A stretch of 64,000 bases of DNA. Source: Clostridia bacterium. Lineage in GTDB: Bacteria; Bacillota; Clostridia; TANB77; UBA1234. The notes beneath the pieces are model-generated. The model did no database searches and was not told the origin of the DNA. It worked only from the letters and a program-made list of their open reading frames with translations. Location of the stretch: assembly GCA_900753975.1 (NCBI GenBank), contig CAAEBC010000017.1, forward strand, positions 1 through 64,000, written 5' to 3'. The position numbers were made by a program, and so were the translations under genes. Below, in pieces: positions 54,660-64,000 of this stretch. Numbering within the stretch: the stretch's first letter is position 1; each line of letters begins with the position of its first letter.

Positions 54660-54726
54660 GGCAAAATGTCATCCTAAACATAAGTCCAAGATACAACTTG
54701 CCACTTAGCTTAAAATGACATTTTAT
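54660..54726 (-). terminator. Possible terminator after virD4
   Basis: A 10-bp perfect stem, AAAATGTCAT (54663-54672) with ATGACATTTT (54715-54724), with a 42-nt loop and weak T-run. It separates virD4 from the yhaO-like gene. Confidence 0.45.
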
Positions 54727-54728
54727 TC

Positions 54729-56771
54729 TTAATTATTATTTTCTTTTTTAGACCCATAAAGTTCCATAAATTTCTTATCTAATTCGGCATACAAATCATA
54801 GTCGATTTCATTTGTGCCACCTGCATTAGTAGTTTGAGACGTTGTGCTTGTTGAATTGCTACTAGCAGTAGCTGATGTATATGGTGTAATCTTTGTTGTA
54901 TCATCTGATGCATCATTTTGTGTATTATTAGTTTTATCACCAGGTCCAAACACATCAACATCTACATCATTTGCTCTACTATTAGCAAAGTCTGCAAAAA
55001 CATCATCAGAGTTTATAATTTCATAAGGATTTGTAACAACAAATTTTCCTCTCTTAGGTTCTGCAATATCTCTGTGATTTATCTCAACTTGTCTTGCAAG
55101 TTTTGCAAGAGGATGAGGTCCAGGACATCCCTTTTTATCATAATACCAAAACTTTTGAGCCTTTATAGGTTTCATAGCTTGTACTAAAATTATACACTCA
55201 TTTTCACTCATTTTTCTAAGCTCATCTGGTGTCATCAAAGCTCTACCCATTGCTTGGTCAGAATAACTTCTACCACTAAAGTGAGAATCTTTATCTGTAC
55301 TCTTTGAAATATTATCTCTAGTAATAGTCTTTTCACCTAACTGTTTAGAGAAAGTTTCCAAAGTTTTTTGTGCGTTAGTTCCTAAGAACAAGTGAGTACT
55401 ACAGTTAGACATAATGTTTTCTGTAACTTTTTCATCATATATAGCAATCAACTGGTCAATACTCTGCAAAATAATACTAATATTAATTCTATAAGATCTA
55501 CAAGTACTAAGTATTTGCTCAAATCTTGGAATTCTTCCTATGTTTGCAAACTCATCTAGTATCAAAAATAGTGGTGTTGGAAGTTTACCACCTTTAGTAT
55601 CTGCATACTCATAAAGTCTATCAAACATCTGTGAAAAGAAGATATTCATAAGAAAGTTATATGTATCATTCGTCGCCGGTGTTATAAAGTAAAGTACTGA
55701 TTTTCTATTTACTAAATCTTCAAATTCAATAGTGTTTGTACTTGTTAAACCAACAATTTCTTTTGAGTCAAATGCTTCTAGTTTAGCTGCAAGTGAAACC
55801 AAGATGTTTGAGAAAGTTTTTTCACTACCAAGTCTTATTGTTTCAAAAGCTTTTCTAGCTGGGCTTTCAAAAGGTAATGACATAAATAAATTTCTTAAAT
55901 CTTCACCTTCGTTTTCACCGCCTAGTCTAACTAAAGCAAGACAACTTGCAAGTGACCATTCCTCTTGTGGTCTGTTAAACATTATGTAATAAATTACTGC
56001 TTTCAAAAGGGCTTCTGAAGTTTGATCCCAGAAAGGGTCGTTTGACTTAGAATCTCCTCCTTCTTTTTTAGAAATGATTTTTACGATTGTATCAACGTCC
56101 AAAGTTCCACGAATATGTGAAAGTGGATTATATCCATCACTACATTTAGGTTCAGCAAGATTTATAACGTGCACTTCATAACCTTTTTCTTTAAAAATTC
56201 CAGCTGTTCTATCATAAAGCTCACCTTTAGGGTCTGTAAATACATAAGAACCTAGCATTTGCATCGCATTTGGGATAGCAAAAGAAGCAGATTTACCAGA
56301 ACCAGATCCACCAATAACTAGGATGTTACCATTTTTACCAGGTGGTGGTGTTGGTATAACCGGCAAATATTTTCTATATCCAAGTATCATACCTTCTTTT
56401 GGACTAAGAATATTATATGCCTCACTATCTTTGCACCAATCTGCAGAACCATACTCTATATTTTCATATTCCTTTTTATTTGCTGCTTTATAAACTAAGA
56501 AAATTGAAACAACTAAATAGACAATTCCAATATTTCTAAAGCAGATACCAAAATAACCAATATTCTCCTTTGAAAAAGAAATACCTATATTATTCAAAAC
56601 ATCCGTCGAGTTTGTAACAAAAGCACCAAATTGTGTATCCCCACTCGAATCTCCAAGAGTTATTTCGTAATTTGCTCTTGTCCACCCTGAAGCTAGAAAA
56701 GTACAAATAAACAAACCCAAAATAAATAGCATAACAATCGGAGCCTTATAATTATTCCAGAAATCTCTCAA
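54729..56771 (-). CDS. virD4: T4SS coupling protein VirD4/TraG
   Basis: A 680-residue inner-membrane ATPase that delivers substrates to the T4SS channel. Two N-terminal membrane segments (about 11-29 and 75-95) are followed by Walker A GGSGSGKS (154-161) and Walker B LFLILDEFANIG (near 395). The C-terminus is Asn/Thr/Ser-rich and disordered. It lies 20 kb from the rest of the T4SS, in an operon with three smaller genes. The start is TTG 56771 with GGAGGAATTCTT. No relaxase is encoded nearby, so its cargo is unknown. Confidence 0.92.
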   Translation of the reverse strand: MRDFWNNYKAPIVMLFILGLFICTFLASGWTRANYEITLGDSSGDTQFGAFVTNSTDVLNNIGISFSKENIGYFGICFRNIGIVYLVVSIFLVYKAANKKEYENIEYGSADWCKDSEAYNILSPKEGMILGYRKYLPVIPTPPPGKNGNILVIGGSGSGKSASFAIPNAMQMLGSYVFTDPKGELYDRTAGIFKEKGYEVHVINLAEPKCSDGYNPLSHIRGTLDVDTIVKIISKKEGGDSKSNDPFWDQTSEALLKAVIYYIMFNRPQEEWSLASCLALVRLGGENEGEDLRNLFMSLPFESPARKAFETIRLGSEKTFSNILVSLAAKLEAFDSKEIVGLTSTNTIEFEDLVNRKSVLYFITPATNDTYNFLMNIFFSQMFDRLYEYADTKGGKLPTPLFLILDEFANIGRIPRFEQILSTCRSYRINISIILQSIDQLIAIYDEKVTENIMSNCSTHLFLGTNAQKTLETFSKQLGEKTITRDNISKSTDKDSHFSGRSYSDQAMGRALMTPDELRKMSENECIILVQAMKPIKAQKFWYYDKKGCPGPHPLAKLARQVEINHRDIAEPKRGKFVVTNPYEIINSDDVFADFANSRANDVDVDVFGPGDKTNNTQNDASDDTTKITPYTSATASSNSTSTTSQTTNAGGTNEIDYDLYAELDKKFMELYGSKKENNN

Positions 56772-56814
56772 AAGAATTCCTCCTTTTGTACAAAAATGTA
56801 TACTTACTTACTAC

Positions 56815-57132
56815 CTATCTTTCAACATCTACATTCTTTTCTTTTTGCAAATCTTCATTTGAAATAATTACATTATCAATAACTCTAACGTCTCTTCCAG
56901 CTTCTTCGAAAGAAATCCCAGCCACCTTTAATGCTCCTGTTCTTTCTTTTTCAAAAACAGCAGTAACAAACATATTATCATTAACATTATCAAGTGGTTT
57001 ATTCCAACCAACAAATTCTTCGTTTGGCTTTTGAGGATTCTCACCGACATAAACAGCTGTACCTCCTGCCGGCACCATTACTTTATAAAGCTCTTTGCCA
57101 TCATAATTTAAAAATATAACTAAATATTCCAT
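56815..57132 (-). CDS. Small InlB B-repeat-like protein
   Basis: A 105-residue protein without signal peptide. Its middle (about 5-62) has the Listeria-Bacteroides repeat pattern: F-L-N-Y-D-G-K-E-L, V-P-A-G-G-T-A-V-Y, P-N-E-E-F-V-G-W, then N-V-N-D-N-M-F-V-T-A-V-F-E. Such repeats usually occur in surface proteins; here the gene lies directly before virD4 and lacks an export signal, so it may be a T4SS substrate or accessory. RBS GGGGGAG. Confidence 0.6.
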   Translation of the reverse strand: MEYLVIFLNYDGKELYKVMVPAGGTAVYVGENPQKPNEEFVGWNKPLDNVNDNMFVTAVFEKERTGALKVAGISFEEAGRDVRVIDNVIISNEDLQKEKNVDVER

Positions 57133-57144
57133 CTGAAACTCCCC

Positions 57145-57651
57145 CTAATCTTCTGTAACCTGAAGTGCAATATATGATTTTTTAGGCAAAAGCTTAACTC
57201 TAGCTCTTACCGTATTTGCTTCCTCATCGTAATACAACATTGGCTTAACTTCATCTGCAATCGCAGGATCTATGATAGAAATAGGTCTTTTAAAATTTGG
57301 TGTATACTTTATATCATCATAACTACTTTCGGTCTCGCTATATAAAGTAGTATATCTTATTTTACCAGAATTTTTCGAAACCAACAATTTACCATCTCGT
57401 AATACAGCCATATTAAGTCTAGCTTTACCATCACCAAGTGTAACAAGTACAATATCAATATCTCCACTAATAGTAAGATCGTTTACAAAAAAAGTGCGTT
57501 TCATACCATTTTCAAGTTGTTGAACTGCACAGTCAAGCTTTTGAAGAGTTCTATATCTAGAACCATCTTCAGCAGCATTTATCATAAATGCCAACGTACT
57601 CGTCTCACTAGAGTCTAGTATTGAAAATTTTCTAACCCCTTCTAGTTCCAT
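57145..57651 (-). CDS. Unknown small soluble protein in the virD4 operon
   Basis: A 168-residue soluble protein with no signal peptide. Sequence is beta-rich (alternating hydrophobic residues through 60-150); I do not recognise a family. RBS AAGGAG. Its stop codon is 12 bp before the InlB-like gene, which suggests a shared function with the coupling protein. Confidence 0.55.
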   Translation of the reverse strand: MELEGVRKFSILDSSETSTLAFMINAAEDGSRYRTLQKLDCAVQQLENGMKRTFFVNDLTISGDIDIVLVTLGDGKARLNMAVLRDGKLLVSKNSGKIRYTTLYSETESSYDDIKYTPNFKRPISIIDPAIADEVKPMLYYDEEANTVRARVKLLPKKSYIALQVTED

Positions 57652-57687
57652 AAAAACTACTCCTTTTCTTTAGTTATATTTTCTAAT

Positions 57688-58572
57688 CTACCTTGCTTTA
57701 AAGTTAGAAACAGCCTCCAATTTTTCAAACAACAATTTCTCAGTATCAGTTAATTCCTTAGGAACCATTATTTGAATATTTAAAAGCAAATCTCCTCTAC
57801 CATAAGTAGATGTATTCCAAAAACCGCAATTAGCAATTCTAAGTGTTTCTCCTGACTCTGTACCAGCTGGAACATTTACTAAAATAGAAGAATCAATATT
57901 CTCTACTTTAACCTCTGTACCCAAAGCTGCTTCCCAAGGAGAAAGCTTAAGATTCATACACAAATCAAAACCTTTAACTTCAAAAATATCATTTTTCATA
58001 ATTTCAACTTTGATATATAAATCTCCAGGCTCTCCACCATTTTTGCCAGGTTTTCCTTGCTTTGCAAGTCTAACTTTTTCACCATTTCGTATTCCTTTAG
58101 GAATTTTTACTGATATATTTTTCATATCACCAGTAACCGTCCTAAAAGCTAATTTCTTTTCTGTACCAAAAAAAGCTTCTTCCAAAGTAATATCGATTTT
58201 AGACTCTAAATCTTCACCCGTAATCGGTATAGATTTATTTTTGTTTTCAAAATTACTTTGCTCTTTTTTCCCAAAAACCATTCCGATCATGTCAGACATT
58301 CCACCAAAATTTATTTTTTCTTTCGTGTCTTCTATTGTGTCTTTAACCCTGTATATATTATGAATCCTATCATATTTCTTTTTAGAAACTTCATTTCCTA
58401 AAACCTGATAAGCTTCATTTACAAGTTTAAATTTTTCACTTGCAACTTCATCTCCTGGATTAATGTCTGGATGATATTTTTTAGCCAAACGTCTATAAGC
58501 ATTTTTTATTTCTTCATCACTTACACGATCACTTTTTAATTCTAAAATTTTATAATAATTTTTATACTTCAA
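57688..58572 (-). CDS. DnaJ-like (CbpA-type) co-chaperone
   Basis: A 294-residue protein: J domain (5-68) with KYHPDINPGD (HPD near 34-36), a linker without a long Gly/Phe region, and the DnaJ C-terminal substrate domains (about 118-285, with two GDL[YL]-type beta segments). It lacks the zinc-finger domain of DnaJ, so it is CbpA-type. The start is TTG 58572. It is the first gene of the operon leading to virD4, so it may help fold or deliver a substrate. Confidence 0.82.
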   Translation of the reverse strand: MKYKNYYKILELKSDRVSDEEIKNAYRRLAKKYHPDINPGDEVASEKFKLVNEAYQVLGNEVSKKKYDRIHNIYRVKDTIEDTKEKINFGGMSDMIGMVFGKKEQSNFENKNKSIPITGEDLESKIDITLEEAFFGTEKKLAFRTVTGDMKNISVKIPKGIRNGEKVRLAKQGKPGKNGGEPGDLYIKVEIMKNDIFEVKGFDLCMNLKLSPWEAALGTEVKVENIDSSILVNVPAGTESGETLRIANCGFWNTSTYGRGDLLLNIQIMVPKELTDTEKLLFEKLEAVSNFKAR

Positions 58573-58672
58573 CTTACTTCATTCCTTACAAAACTTACTC
58601 GAAGCATAATAAAATAGTCTATCCCTATGCTAATTATATCATACCTCTTTTAATTGTAAAGAAAAAATTACA

Positions 58673-61195
58673 CTATTCGCTATATCCTTTATACACAGTA
58701 ACTATGCCAGTCAATTCGCCTATTACAAGTCTATACTTATTTCTAAAAATAGTACTACTAGCATTTTTAAATTCGCAAGATTTAAAGCTCCATTCACCTG
58801 TTGTTTTACTTTTCTCAACATTAACAAGCATAAAAACTAAGTCGTCAAAATTATATTCTATTCCATCATATTCAAATGAATCTTTACTTGTATCTAAAAC
58901 AAATTCAGAATTTTCAAAATAAATTTTTCCATCAGAATATTTGCTAATAATTAAATCTTTTTCATTACCAATGCTTTGACGTTTGTAAACTTCATCTATA
59001 GTCATAACACCTTTTTCTTTATCTTTATTCTTTTTGTCCGATTTGTTATCATTAATAGCTTTAACTGCATAAGTAATAATGTCTCCAACTTCATACTGCA
59101 TAGCTGGTATAGTTCTATATTTATTTGTCTTTCCATTAACATCTTGAACTGAAACTTCTGTTTTAATAAAAGTATCTCCGCTATAAACATTTTTAATACT
59201 TTTAACAACACCCGCAAGCATATCTGTTCCAACTTCTTTTATTGCATACATTCTAAGAATATTCGAATCATCATCTACAATCAAATGTATATTTTTATAT
59301 TTAGAAACATCATCTAATTCACTAAATGTTTTTTCTTTACACGTACACTTGCTATACCTTCCAGCCTCTCCTGGAATACGGCTAAGTGAAAACTCTGAAA
59401 CTTTTGTACTGTCTGTTACCGCATAGTTTCCAACTCTATCTTCTGAAAATCTGAAATTATAATTGGGTATAATATTAATTCCAGCAATACTAAGTGATGA
59501 CGAAATTTTCTTAAGCTTCGTTTCACCAGATGGTAAATAAACAATATCTCCAAGAGCTAAAGAAGAATCTGCCTCATCACAATCTCTTTTAGAATTGCTA
59601 TAAGAGGTAACTCTATATTCTACAAAATCTTTTTCTTCATCTTTTTCAATTTTAGTACCCCAAATAATATTTGTAACAATACCAATTCTATTTAATCTCT
59701 TTTCTAGATTTTTATAAGTTTCTTCCACTTTAATATTTTCAGTCACTTTCCAAACATCTAAATCGAACTCTAATTTAACAATTTCATTGAATTCATTCAA
59801 ATACACTCTAACGATCTTGTTGTTTTTAGCAATTTTTATAATATCATCTGCTGTTAAACTCTCACTAAGTAAAGTGGTTTGTTTAGTAGATTTGCAATAG
59901 CAAATACATTCACTACTAGCTCTATATTCTTTACCATTAATTTCTAAAGATTTAACTCCAACTCCGCCTCTATCTAAAGCACCATCTTCATATCTTTGAA
60001 TGTACGTATATACACTGTTTTTTTCTATCTCTCTTATTACACAATTATTCGGTACATCTGTCCAAGAAACAACTTTGCCTTCATGAACAACAACAGCAGT
60101 TTTTCTAATATCCATAACACTTTCGTTTCTTAAAATATTATATGTAATAAGCTTGCCATCTTTTAGTTGAACAATGCTTTGGTCGTAAACGTGTTTGCTT
60201 TCTATAGTAACATTCTTATTTCCTATCTTAACTTCTTCAGCAAAATGCGATTCACGAGTATCATAATAAACAACTCTTAAAATTTGGTTCGTTTTGCTAT
60301 CCACAAAAATTTCTGCATATTCAGCATGATCTTTGTCGCCATATCCGGAAATATTTTTACATTTGTATATGTAATAACCTTTTTCTCCCAAAGCCTCTAT
60401 ACTATCGCAAATCTTTATTTCATCTTTATCTTCATCTGTTTTTTTGCATGCAAAACTATTATACTTTGTGTCTAAAAATCCAGAAATCTCTCCGCCCAAA
60501 TCAGAAAAATCAATATTATCTTCAACATAAAAATTACCAGCAGAAGTTTGATATACAATTTTTCCGCCATAAGAAGTAATGTCATTTACTTTTACATTCT
60601 TAAGAAACTTATAACTAGGAAAATGTTTCTCAATCATTGAACCTTTGTCTATCATGTTCCAAAGAAGTATAGCAATATCTCCTCTATTTGCTGGAGAGTT
60701 CGGCGTAAATTCTTTTACTCCATTATTTAATTCAATTTCTGTCATCTTAGCCATATAGCCAGCATACCAAGGATTATTATTAATATCTAAATTTCTATAT
60801 CCCATACTCCTTAGCATTATAGTCACAGCCTCAGCATAAGACACATATCCATCTGGTTTGAAAGTTCCATCTGCGTATCCATTTAATATTCCAGATTCTG
60901 CAGCAGCTAAAATATATTCCTTTGCCCAATGCTTATCTATATCACTAAAATTTTTAGTTGATGAATTTTTAGCAATAGCCAAAACATTAATAATCATCTT
61001 AGAAAGTTCTGCTCTAGTAACTTGTTTTTCTGGCTCGTAAGTTTTAGCTGTTGTACCATTAACAATTTCTAAATATGAAATTCTATCTACAGCTATTTCG
61101 CAATCCTTTCCTAAAGTATCGTCAAAAGTTTTAGCATACACACAAGACGTAGAAATCAAAATTAAACTAAAAAGAAGTAAATAAAATTTTTTCAT
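58673..61195 (-). CDS. SLH-domain surface protein
   Basis: An 840-residue exported protein: signal peptide (1-20), then three S-layer-homology repeats (about 25-75, 80-140 and 145-200; FSDIDKHWAKEYILAAAESG and YADGTFKPDGYVSYAEAV are typical). These bind pyruvylated wall polymer. The remaining 640 residues are a repetitive beta-rich region of unknown function. The start ATG 61195 follows GGAGGGG; a more upstream ATG overlaps that site. Confidence 0.82.
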   Translation of the reverse strand: MKKFYLLLFSLILISTSCVYAKTFDDTLGKDCEIAVDRISYLEIVNGTTAKTYEPEKQVTRAELSKMIINVLAIAKNSSTKNFSDIDKHWAKEYILAAAESGILNGYADGTFKPDGYVSYAEAVTIMLRSMGYRNLDINNNPWYAGYMAKMTEIELNNGVKEFTPNSPANRGDIAILLWNMIDKGSMIEKHFPSYKFLKNVKVNDITSYGGKIVYQTSAGNFYVEDNIDFSDLGGEISGFLDTKYNSFACKKTDEDKDEIKICDSIEALGEKGYYIYKCKNISGYGDKDHAEYAEIFVDSKTNQILRVVYYDTRESHFAEEVKIGNKNVTIESKHVYDQSIVQLKDGKLITYNILRNESVMDIRKTAVVVHEGKVVSWTDVPNNCVIREIEKNSVYTYIQRYEDGALDRGGVGVKSLEINGKEYRASSECICYCKSTKQTTLLSESLTADDIIKIAKNNKIVRVYLNEFNEIVKLEFDLDVWKVTENIKVEETYKNLEKRLNRIGIVTNIIWGTKIEKDEEKDFVEYRVTSYSNSKRDCDEADSSLALGDIVYLPSGETKLKKISSSLSIAGINIIPNYNFRFSEDRVGNYAVTDSTKVSEFSLSRIPGEAGRYSKCTCKEKTFSELDDVSKYKNIHLIVDDDSNILRMYAIKEVGTDMLAGVVKSIKNVYSGDTFIKTEVSVQDVNGKTNKYRTIPAMQYEVGDIITYAVKAINDNKSDKKNKDKEKGVMTIDEVYKRQSIGNEKDLIISKYSDGKIYFENSEFVLDTSKDSFEYDGIEYNFDDLVFMLVNVEKSKTTGEWSFKSCEFKNASSTIFRNKYRLVIGELTGIVTVYKGYSE

Positions 61196-61222
61196 AAGTA
61201 CATTCCCCTCCATAAAAAGGTT

Positions 61223-61588
61223 TTAATCTTTAAAACTAATTTGTAGTTCATTTAAGTATTCACTATTATTTCCGAACTTTATTTCATAATTTACTCTAAA
61301 TAAAAAGGGTTCTTTGCTAAAGTAAAATTCTCTTCCACAAACATCTAAATCAATAGCGCCATAAGGTGTATTGTAATTTGTAGTAGTATTTTCATTTAAA
61401 CAAATTTCAAGAGCCATATTATCTCTTTCAATTATCAATTTATCTTTGCAAAATTTAATCTTAGAACCTTCATAAGAAACCTCGAAACTATTTTCATCGA
61501 CAATAACTTCAGCATCATTTTCTTCAGTAACAAAATCCTCATGACTTTCAAAAATCTGTTTGCTTTGTATAACTATTTTTCTATTCAC
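61223..61588 (-). CDS. DUF1934 (YwiB-like) protein
   Basis: A 121-residue soluble protein with the pattern of DUF1934: an N-terminal beta region, then YNTPYGAIDLDV and a later YEIKFGNNSEYLNELQISF, resembling Bacillus YwiB. Function is unknown. The start is GTG 61588 inside the end of ddl (8-bp overlap), so expression is coupled. Confidence 0.6.
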   Translation of the reverse strand: MNRKIVIQSKQIFESHEDFVTEENDAEVIVDENSFEVSYEGSKIKFCKDKLIIERDNMALEICLNENTTTNYNTPYGAIDLDVCGREFYFSKEPFLFRVNYEIKFGNNSEYLNELQISFKD

Positions 61589-62792
61589 TTAACTTTCCAC
61601 CTTTACTTCCACTAGTACCTTGTTTTTCAATAATTGTAGATTTAAAAGTATAATTATTTTTCATTTTTTCTTCGTGCTCTTTTTCTGCAATATCAATAAG
61701 TTCATCAATCAATTTAGTGTATGGTAACTCTCCTTTATAATTCCACAAATAAAAAGCAAAAGAACCAGGAATAGTATTAATCTCGTTAATATAAACTTTC
61801 CCATCGTCGTTATCAATAATAAAGTCAATTCTTGCAACGCCTTTAGAATTCAAAACTTTAAAAGCATATCTTGTATAGAATTGAATTTGTTTTGTTTGTT
61901 CTTCTGTAATATCAGCAGGAACTTTTCTTGTCATACTAGACATACCACCCTTTGTACCTGCTGGAACTTTATTTTCAGACTTACTAGACTTTTCTCCATG
62001 CAAATACTTATCTTCAAAAGTCAAAAACTCTGCCCAATTAATTGGTTGCTCACATACAGAAACCTTTATATCGTCTGCTCTTCCAAGTGCAGAGCAATTA
62101 ACCTCAGTTAAATTCTCAACACCTCTTTCAACAATAACTCTTTCATCATATCTTATAGCTACTTCTATCGCATTTATAAGTCCATCTCTATCTTTTGCTT
62201 TAGATATACCAATACTTGAGCCCAAATTAGATGGCTTTACAAACATTGGATAATTTAGTGTTTCCTCAATCCTTTTTAGGACACTTTCTTTATCTTTTTC
62301 CCATTCTCCTCTTAAAAAATAAGTATATGGAAGTACTGGGATACCATTTGCTTCAAAAACATTTTTCATCAAAATCTTATCCATACCAACACTTGCACCA
62401 AGCACACCAGAAGAAGTATATGGAATATTGGCTAGTTCCAAAAGACCTTGTAAAGTACCGTCTTCACCATTCATACCATGCATAGCTGGAATAACAACAT
62501 CCAAATCTACAAAGCTTGCTTTACCAAAAAGACCAGTACCTTCAATCATAAGTTTTGGTTTGTTTGGAAGTATAATTCCTTTTTTTAAAGTACTTTTCTT
62601 CTCTTCAAAATTTTTATATAAAGTAATATCCAAAAGTTCTTTGCCAGTATACCACTCACCATCCGAATGAATATAAATCGGTACAACTTCATACTTACTC
62701 TTATTCATATTCTCTATAAGTTGTAAACCAGTAACAATAGAAACATCATGTTCACAAGTAACTCCACCAAAAATAACACCAACTTTTTTCAT
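61581..62792 (-). CDS. ddl: D-alanine--D-alanine ligase
   Basis: A 403-residue ATP-grasp enzyme that makes the D-Ala-D-Ala dipeptide. N-terminal GGVTCEHDVS (about 9-18), the HGMNGEDGTLQG substrate loop (about 115-126), KPSNLGSSIGI and C-terminal INEINTIPGS are all present. It has a C-terminal extension of about 25 residues beyond the usual length. RBS AGGAAG. Confidence 0.93.
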   Translation of the reverse strand: MKKVGVIFGGVTCEHDVSIVTGLQLIENMNKSKYEVVPIYIHSDGEWYTGKELLDITLYKNFEEKKSTLKKGIILPNKPKLMIEGTGLFGKASFVDLDVVIPAMHGMNGEDGTLQGLLELANIPYTSSGVLGASVGMDKILMKNVFEANGIPVLPYTYFLRGEWEKDKESVLKRIEETLNYPMFVKPSNLGSSIGISKAKDRDGLINAIEVAIRYDERVIVERGVENLTEVNCSALGRADDIKVSVCEQPINWAEFLTFEDKYLHGEKSSKSENKVPAGTKGGMSSMTRKVPADITEEQTKQIQFYTRYAFKVLNSKGVARIDFIIDNDDGKVYINEINTIPGSFAFYLWNYKGELPYTKLIDELIDIAEKEHEEKMKNNYTFKSTIIEKQGTSGSKGGKLSE

Positions 62793-62819
62793 AAACCAAA
62801 CTTCCTTTCTAAAATTAAT

Positions 62820-64000
62820 TTACTCGTTATAATTATCTGGTAAATCGTTTTCAAACAAAACAACATCGCCAACATTTGTAATCTCAGCAAGTTTCTTAGT
62901 TGCTGCATCCAAGTCAGGTACAACATAAATATTCATACTGTCAAAACCTGCATCTAAAAGTCCTTTTTCAATAGGCTTACTTCTTTTTACTCCCACCAAT
63001 ATTGCAATATCTGTGCATTTAGCCATATGCTTGCCAAATTCATTATTATAAAATTCTTCTTTTTCTCCAAGCTCAACCATACCTGGTGTAATAACTATTT
63101 TTCTACCTTTAAATTCTTTTAAAACATCTAATGCCATTTTACTTCCAACAGGATTAGAATTAAAAGCATCGTCAATTACGATTGTTCCATTATTGCTTGG
63201 TAAAATTTGAAGTCTATGTGCAATTGGTTCAATCTTTGAAACTCCTCTTGCAATTTGTTCTTTAGATAAGTCTAAGTAAATTGCAATTGCAATCGCACCT
63301 AAAATATTTTGTATATTAAGTTCTCCCAAAAGTTTGCTAACACATTTAATATCTCCATTCGGCGTAACCGCTGTAAATTCGCAACCCTCCGAAGACATTT
63401 TTATATTTTTAGCATAAACACTTGCAGATTTATCTGAAACACTATAAGAAAACTTATTTCTGTTTTTCTCATTTTTATATAACTCACTACAAAAAGCACC
63501 ATCTACAGGCAAGAAAATCGCACTATCTTTTTTGAATGATTTGTCATTTAGCGATGAGTACATTTGAGCTAAGTTTTCAGATTCTCCTTTAATTGGTAAT
63601 GCTCTTAAAAGTTCGCTTTTTGTTTTAGCAACATTTTCTATTGTTTTAAAAGTTTCTAAATGTTGTGGTCCAATAGAAGTAATAATACCAATTTGCGGAT
63701 AAACAAAATCACAAATCTTTCTAATATCTCCTGGATATCTTGCTCCCATTTCAGAAATAAAAACTTGATGTTCTGGTTTTAATTCGTTTCTAATAATCTT
63801 TACATTTCCCATAGTTGTGTTATAACTTTCAGGTGTTGCTAAGACATTATACTTCTCACTTAAAATAGTTTTTAAAATAAATTTAGTACTTGTTTTTCCA
63901 TAACTACCTGTTATACCAATTCTAATCAAATGTGCGTACTTTGGTCTAATAATTTTCCATCTTGCACTATTTATATAATGATCGTTAATCATAGCCTCTG
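62820..64000 (-). CDS. murF: MurF-type Mur ligase (5' end outside window)
   Basis: At least 390 residues from an internal Met; the frame stays open past 63992 to the window edge, so the N-terminus is missing. It shows the ATP-binding GITGSYGKTSTK motif, GPQHLETF, IVIDDAFNSNP and the C-terminal GMVELGEKE region of UDP-MurNAc-tripeptide:D-Ala-D-Ala ligases. It precedes ddl with a 27-bp gap, matching the pathway order murF-ddl. Confidence 0.88.
   Translation of the reverse strand, partial: EAMINDHYINSARWKIIRPKYAHLIRIGITGSYGKTSTKFILKTILSEKYNVLATPESYNTTMGNVKIIRNELKPEHQVFISEMGARYPGDIRKICDFVYPQIGIITSIGPQHLETFKTIENVAKTKSELLRALPIKGESENLAQMYSSLNDKSFKKDSAIFLPVDGAFCSELYKNEKNRNKFSYSVSDKSASVYAKNIKMSSEGCEFTAVTPNGDIKCVSKLLGELNIQNILGAIAIAIYLDLSKEQIARGVSKIEPIAHRLQILPSNNGTIVIDDAFNSNPVGSKMALDVLKEFKGRKIVITPGMVELGEKEEFYNNEFGKHMAKCTDIAILVGVKRSKPIEKGLLDAGFDSMNIYVVPDLDAATKKLAEITNVGDVVLFENDLPDNYNE

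Overview
The window looks like chromosome from a low-GC, Gram-positive, probably anaerobic member of the Clostridia. The evidence is AT-rich coding DNA with strong GGAGG ribosome sites, a BofA-family gene, SLH, 3D and VanW wall proteins, a YhaO/YhaN pair, and L21/L27, Obg, Ddl and MurF of firmicute type. The species cannot be named from this sequence alone.

Layout. Positions 1-14.9 kb hold ordinary chromosome: the Lys/Ala tail of a basic protein, a MarR repressor, tadA with three tRNAs, a VanW protein, an SDF symporter, hslO, a cold-shock gene, a ctpA-like protease, YibE/F, a metallophosphoesterase with a ligand-poor paralogue, a 3D protein, tmRNA and truA. Positions 15.0-34.8 kb are one minus-strand type IV secretion (T4SS) locus: five small pilin-like proteins, a PrgI-like protein, a VirB4 split into an N-domain protein and an ATPase, and five large VirB6/TrbL-like membrane proteins. 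Three tRNAs (Met, Gly, Ser) follow, then a large Cys-rich cell-wall hydrolase. Positions 38.8-50.8 kb carry an SH3 protein, murJ, bofA, obg, a metal-efflux ATPase with its ArsR regulator, rpmA, rplU and comM-yraN-dprA. Positions 50.8-64 kb carry a prepilin-like protein, yhaN/yhaO-like genes, the T4SS coupling ATPase VirD4 with three small neighbours, an SLH protein, a DUF1934-like protein, ddl and a partial murF.

Main discovery candidate. Two otherwise intact genes are broken by +1 frame changes, three in the last VirB6-like gene and one in comM. All four breaks sit exactly on an in-frame CGG codon, and in each case skipping the C and reading GGN as glycine restores the protein. In comM the restored residue is the Gly normally found in the family's P-G-E-I-S motif. 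Reading all genes by eye I found only ten in-frame CGG codons in the window; four are these sites and the other six lie in four genes of different codon style. The window also encodes an unusual tRNA-Gly whose anticodon loop reads CUUCCGA, with G37 next to UCC, so UCCG could pair with the quadruplet CGGN. Together these suggest natural four-base decoding, or CGG-induced +1 slippage, yielding glycine. Sequencing error must still be excluded.

The T4SS sits between housekeeping genes, with no relaxase, integrase or attachment site visible, so it may be a resident secretion or DNA-transfer machine rather than a mobile element. A second unusual feature is a pair of related ~90-bp palindromic elements, each embedded in perfect inverted arms that differ between the two loci.
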